From the NCBI GenBank assembly GCA_036346155.1, contig JARFIY010000299.1:7588001-7652000 (forward strand): a DNA stretch of 64,000 nucleotides, given 5' to 3'. The DNA comes from Sinelater perroti. Lineage: Eukaryota > Arthropoda > Insecta > Coleoptera > Elateridae. This document shows positions 61,743 through 64,000 of the stretch, one piece after another (the stretch's first letter is position 1; the number at the start of each line of letters is the position of its first letter). The translations under genes and the position numbers were made by a program. The notes under the pieces were generated by a model, which did no database searches, had not been told where the DNA came from, and worked only from the letters and a program-made list of their open reading frames with translations.

Positions 61743-61935
61743 TTGCCGCGCTGCGGATCTGGTATTTGCGGGATGATAAGACACGACCGAATTGGCCGCG
61801 CTGCGGAGTGCGAATGTGCGGGTGTTAAGGCACGACCGAATTGGCCGCGCTGCGGAATGCGAATATATGCGGGTGTTAAGACACGACCGAATTGGCCGCG
61901 CTGCGGATTGCGAATGTTGCCGGGCTTCGCGCCTG
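61743..61935. repeat. GC-rich minisatellite, 49-51 bp unit, about 3.7 copies
   Basis: Units start CACGACCGAATTGGCCGCGC at 61782, 61831 and 61882, with a partial unit from 61743. They sit in a block (about 61590-62130) whose base composition is far richer in G and C than its surroundings. The high GC and the near-multiple-of-three unit keep several frames open on both strands, with no recognisable domain. Confidence 0.85.
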
Positions 61936-62159
61936 GCGGTAGGTCTTTGCGGGCAATTTTCATTCGACAGCACCTTTCATATCAAAAGGTGCCGCCGACG
62001 GCGTATGCAGACTTGTCGGCTGAGCAAAAGCCCATATGCCGTTTTGTGTGCGATGGCAAAACGTAGCAGATATCAAAGGCCCGCATGGCGCCGCGATATA
62101 AAGCGGTTCAAGGGCGAAAAGGCCGCCACACCAGTTATCATGTAACAGTTGCAGCATTT

Positions 62160-62570
62160 TCAGCATTATCTTTAAAGAAGCATGGTCTTATCAAGTCACT
62201 TATCCAAAATTTACAGCAACCAGTAGCACGTTAGGGTAAATTTACTTTTTATGAGTTTCGCGAGAATATTTCGAATCTCCAATGCGACAATTTTATTAAT
62301 TTACAAACTCGCCGAGTTAAAAATGGCCTCATCGTGAAAAACAAATTGTCAATGATGAGAATGGTCAACAAACTTAAGTTTTTACGACAGTCGAATTTTG
62401 TACTCATAAAGGCGCAGGTCGTTCGTATTTGCTGAAGGGGGCTTATTGAGATGCCCAAAGGTTGTGCACGATGCTTAATCAATGTTTTCGGGTTTGCATG
62501 CTGATTTTCACGAGGTCTTGCACCCATTGCTGATTCAGTTTCATCAGATTCTGTAATCAATTAAAATATT
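62160..62570 (-). pseudogene. Possible transposase remnant (mariner-related)
   Basis: A minus-strand frame reads FVFHDEAIFNSA and, further on, LEIRNI and KSKFTLTCYW. This is weakly like the F-DEAxFxxxGxVN and KxxVWCA blocks around the first catalytic residue of SPDLNPCD-type transposases. Evidence is thin. Confidence 0.35.
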
Positions 62571-62579
62571 TCGACCAAA

Positions 62580-63020
62580 AGTTTTTGTATTTTTTTCTCA
62601 AAACTTTCATCAAATTTGCAGTGTTTAAACAAAAGTAAATCAAAATCTAAAAGTCTATTGTCAGTTTGACTTTTCACCAGTCATCCAATCGTCCACAAAT
62701 CATTTAAACAGAGCTGCGGCTACCGAAATAAAATAGGATAGATACCGCTCGGCAATCCCAGTTGGGGGCAGATCTACTTCACTACTAACGACCCTGCCTA
62801 CATAAGCTCTTGGTTTTTCCCTCAAATCCTATAACTCATAGAAAAATCAACTTCAACCCCCTAAATTCTATTATAAGACATAAATTATCCTTCCTATATC
62901 CTATCCGGTGAAGAAGGAAGAAGGCATCCACTACTATATACTAGAGCAACTATTTGTACTCTTTTATGATTTCTCGAGAACATTTTTTTACAATATGTTA
63001 GCAAGCTTAATGCAAAATGA
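62580..63020. other. No gene recognised
   Basis: AT-rich intergenic sequence leading into the LINE remnant at the right edge. Confidence 0.4.
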
Positions 63021-63029
63021 TTTTGAAAG

Positions 63030-63700
63030 TAAAAATACTCCTCCATACAGATCTCCGGGGAGGAAGGTATAAAAAACTATAACAAAGTCACTAAGGAAGA
63101 AAATAAAAATTGCAACAGGACAGGAAAGCTAAGCATAATAGAAAAACTAATAAAAAAAAATATGTGAAATGCATTAGAAAGGATCAAACCATTATAAAAC
63201 AGCAAATGGCAATACAATATACTTTTCCAGTCACGATAACATAAGTCAGAATGAAGTAGCGATGATAGTTAACAAGAAATGAAAAATGCAGTGTTTGGCT
63301 ATAATCCCATAAATGACAGAATTTTGAAGATCACGCTAAATACCAAGGCGCTACGGATTATCATAGTTCAGGTTTATGCACACACCTCTAAATCAATGGA
63401 GAAATAAGTAGACGACTTTTTTACATAGCTGATAGACGTTATAAACGAGATACAAAAAAAATAATTATTATTCGAGGCAATTTTAGTCCAAAATTTAAAA
63501 ATGCATATGAAGATAATCTCAAAAACTATCAGGAAAATATGGACTAGGTATCAGGAGTGATAGAGGTGGTAAATTATTACAGTTATGTATTGAAAATAAC
63601 TGTGCTACTGAACACCCTATTTCAACATCACAAAAGAAAGCTATATACATGGAAATCTCCTGGTAATAAACACAGTAATCAAATTAATTATATAATTATT
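63030..63700 (+). pseudogene. LINE endonuclease remnant (RTE/CR1-like)
   Basis: Frames read YNPINDRILKITLNTKALRI, IIVQVYAHTS, KYGLGIRSDRGGKLLQLCIE and then KAIYMEISW. These correspond to the RVIxxRI, QVYAPTS, KYGLGxRNxRGxxL and YTWxSP blocks of the apurinic endonuclease of arthropod RTE/CR1-like LINEs. Frameshifts and stops inactivate it. Confidence 0.65.
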
Positions 63701-64000
63701 ATCATCTGCTCAAAACGAATCTAGGAAAAAAATTCGCGGAAAATCAAGCCAAGAAAAACTGAAGAAAAAAGCCGATGGTAAAAAAGACTAATGGTAAAAA
63801 AAGCCGACAGTAAAAGTCAATAAAAACAGATATACTTAATAAAATCTGTTTATTTATAAATTTATACAACTCTAAATCTAATAGTGTGTCCTAGTGCCGA
63901 AAAAAAAATTGTTCACACAAGCGTTTCAAACGTATTTGTATGTTTTTGTACATGTTGCTCTTTTTCTTTGTTGGCACTATACCCATATTTCTTTGTTCAA
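63701..64000. other. No feature recognised at right edge
   Basis: A-rich sequence with a small GCCGATGGTAAAAAAG / GCCGACAGTAAAAG duplication. It may be the tail of the LINE remnant. Confidence 0.35.

Noticed and set aside
61743..61935. CRISPR-like array
   Set aside because: Units are contiguous tandem repeats without unique spacers, and the genome is eukaryotic.
61599..62145. Four overlapping open frames of 98-124 codons
   Set aside because: All are readings of the GC-rich minisatellite on both strands. The repeated peptides simply mirror the 49-51 bp unit.

Overview
The window is AT-rich nuclear DNA of an arthropod, most likely an insect. The evidence is one intron-rich animal gene with GT-AG introns, set in decaying jockey and RTE/CR1-like LINEs, mariner-type and piggyBac elements. 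I cannot fix the order or species from sequence alone.

One host gene dominates. Atg2 (autophagy lipid-transfer protein ATG2) is on the minus strand, with its start codon at 59150 and its stop at 1842. I assembled 27 coding exons by joining splice sites and tracking frame. They give a protein of about 2,093 residues, close to vertebrate ATG2B in size. All parts are present: the N-terminal chorein region (exons 1-2), the central rod, the acidic LIR/WIPI-binding segment (exon 19) and the C-terminal ATG2 domain (exons 24-27). Intron sizes are bimodal: 21 introns of 49-85 nt and five long ones (intron 1 about 36.2 kb, intron 25 5.9 kb, intron 18 5.2 kb, intron 11 1.85 kb, intron 19 0.7 kb). Nearly all repeats sit in the long introns. 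Only the exon 17/18 junction breaks the reading frame, by one nucleotide.

Layout. 1-720: mariner fragment running off the left edge. 1806-1811: Atg2 polyadenylation signal. 1842-2270: last two exons. 2271-8177: intron 25, with a TIR repeat, a tRNA-derived SINE, LINE endonuclease remnants and a 5S-rRNA-like piece. 8178-10729: exons 19-25. 10730-15964: intron 18 with an inverted copy of the TIR repeat and a jockey remnant. 15965-22810: exons 2-18. 22811-58979: intron 1, a transposon graveyard. Its centrepiece is a jockey LINE (about 33060-38575) interrupted by a piggyBac derivative at TTAA and by a mariner at TA; the mariner itself contains a pseudogene of an uncharacterised arthropod protein family. 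58820-59345: CpG-rich block holding exon 1 and the presumed promoter. 59500-64000: upstream intergenic DNA with LINE fragments and a GC-rich 49-51 bp minisatellite.

No second intact protein-coding gene, complete tRNA or rRNA gene, or CRISPR array was found. I did not find a convincing new biological system. The best leads are the nested transposon stack, the uncharacterised protein-family pseudogene, the related TIR repeats with embedded microsatellites, the 5S-like insert and the Atg2 frame break.
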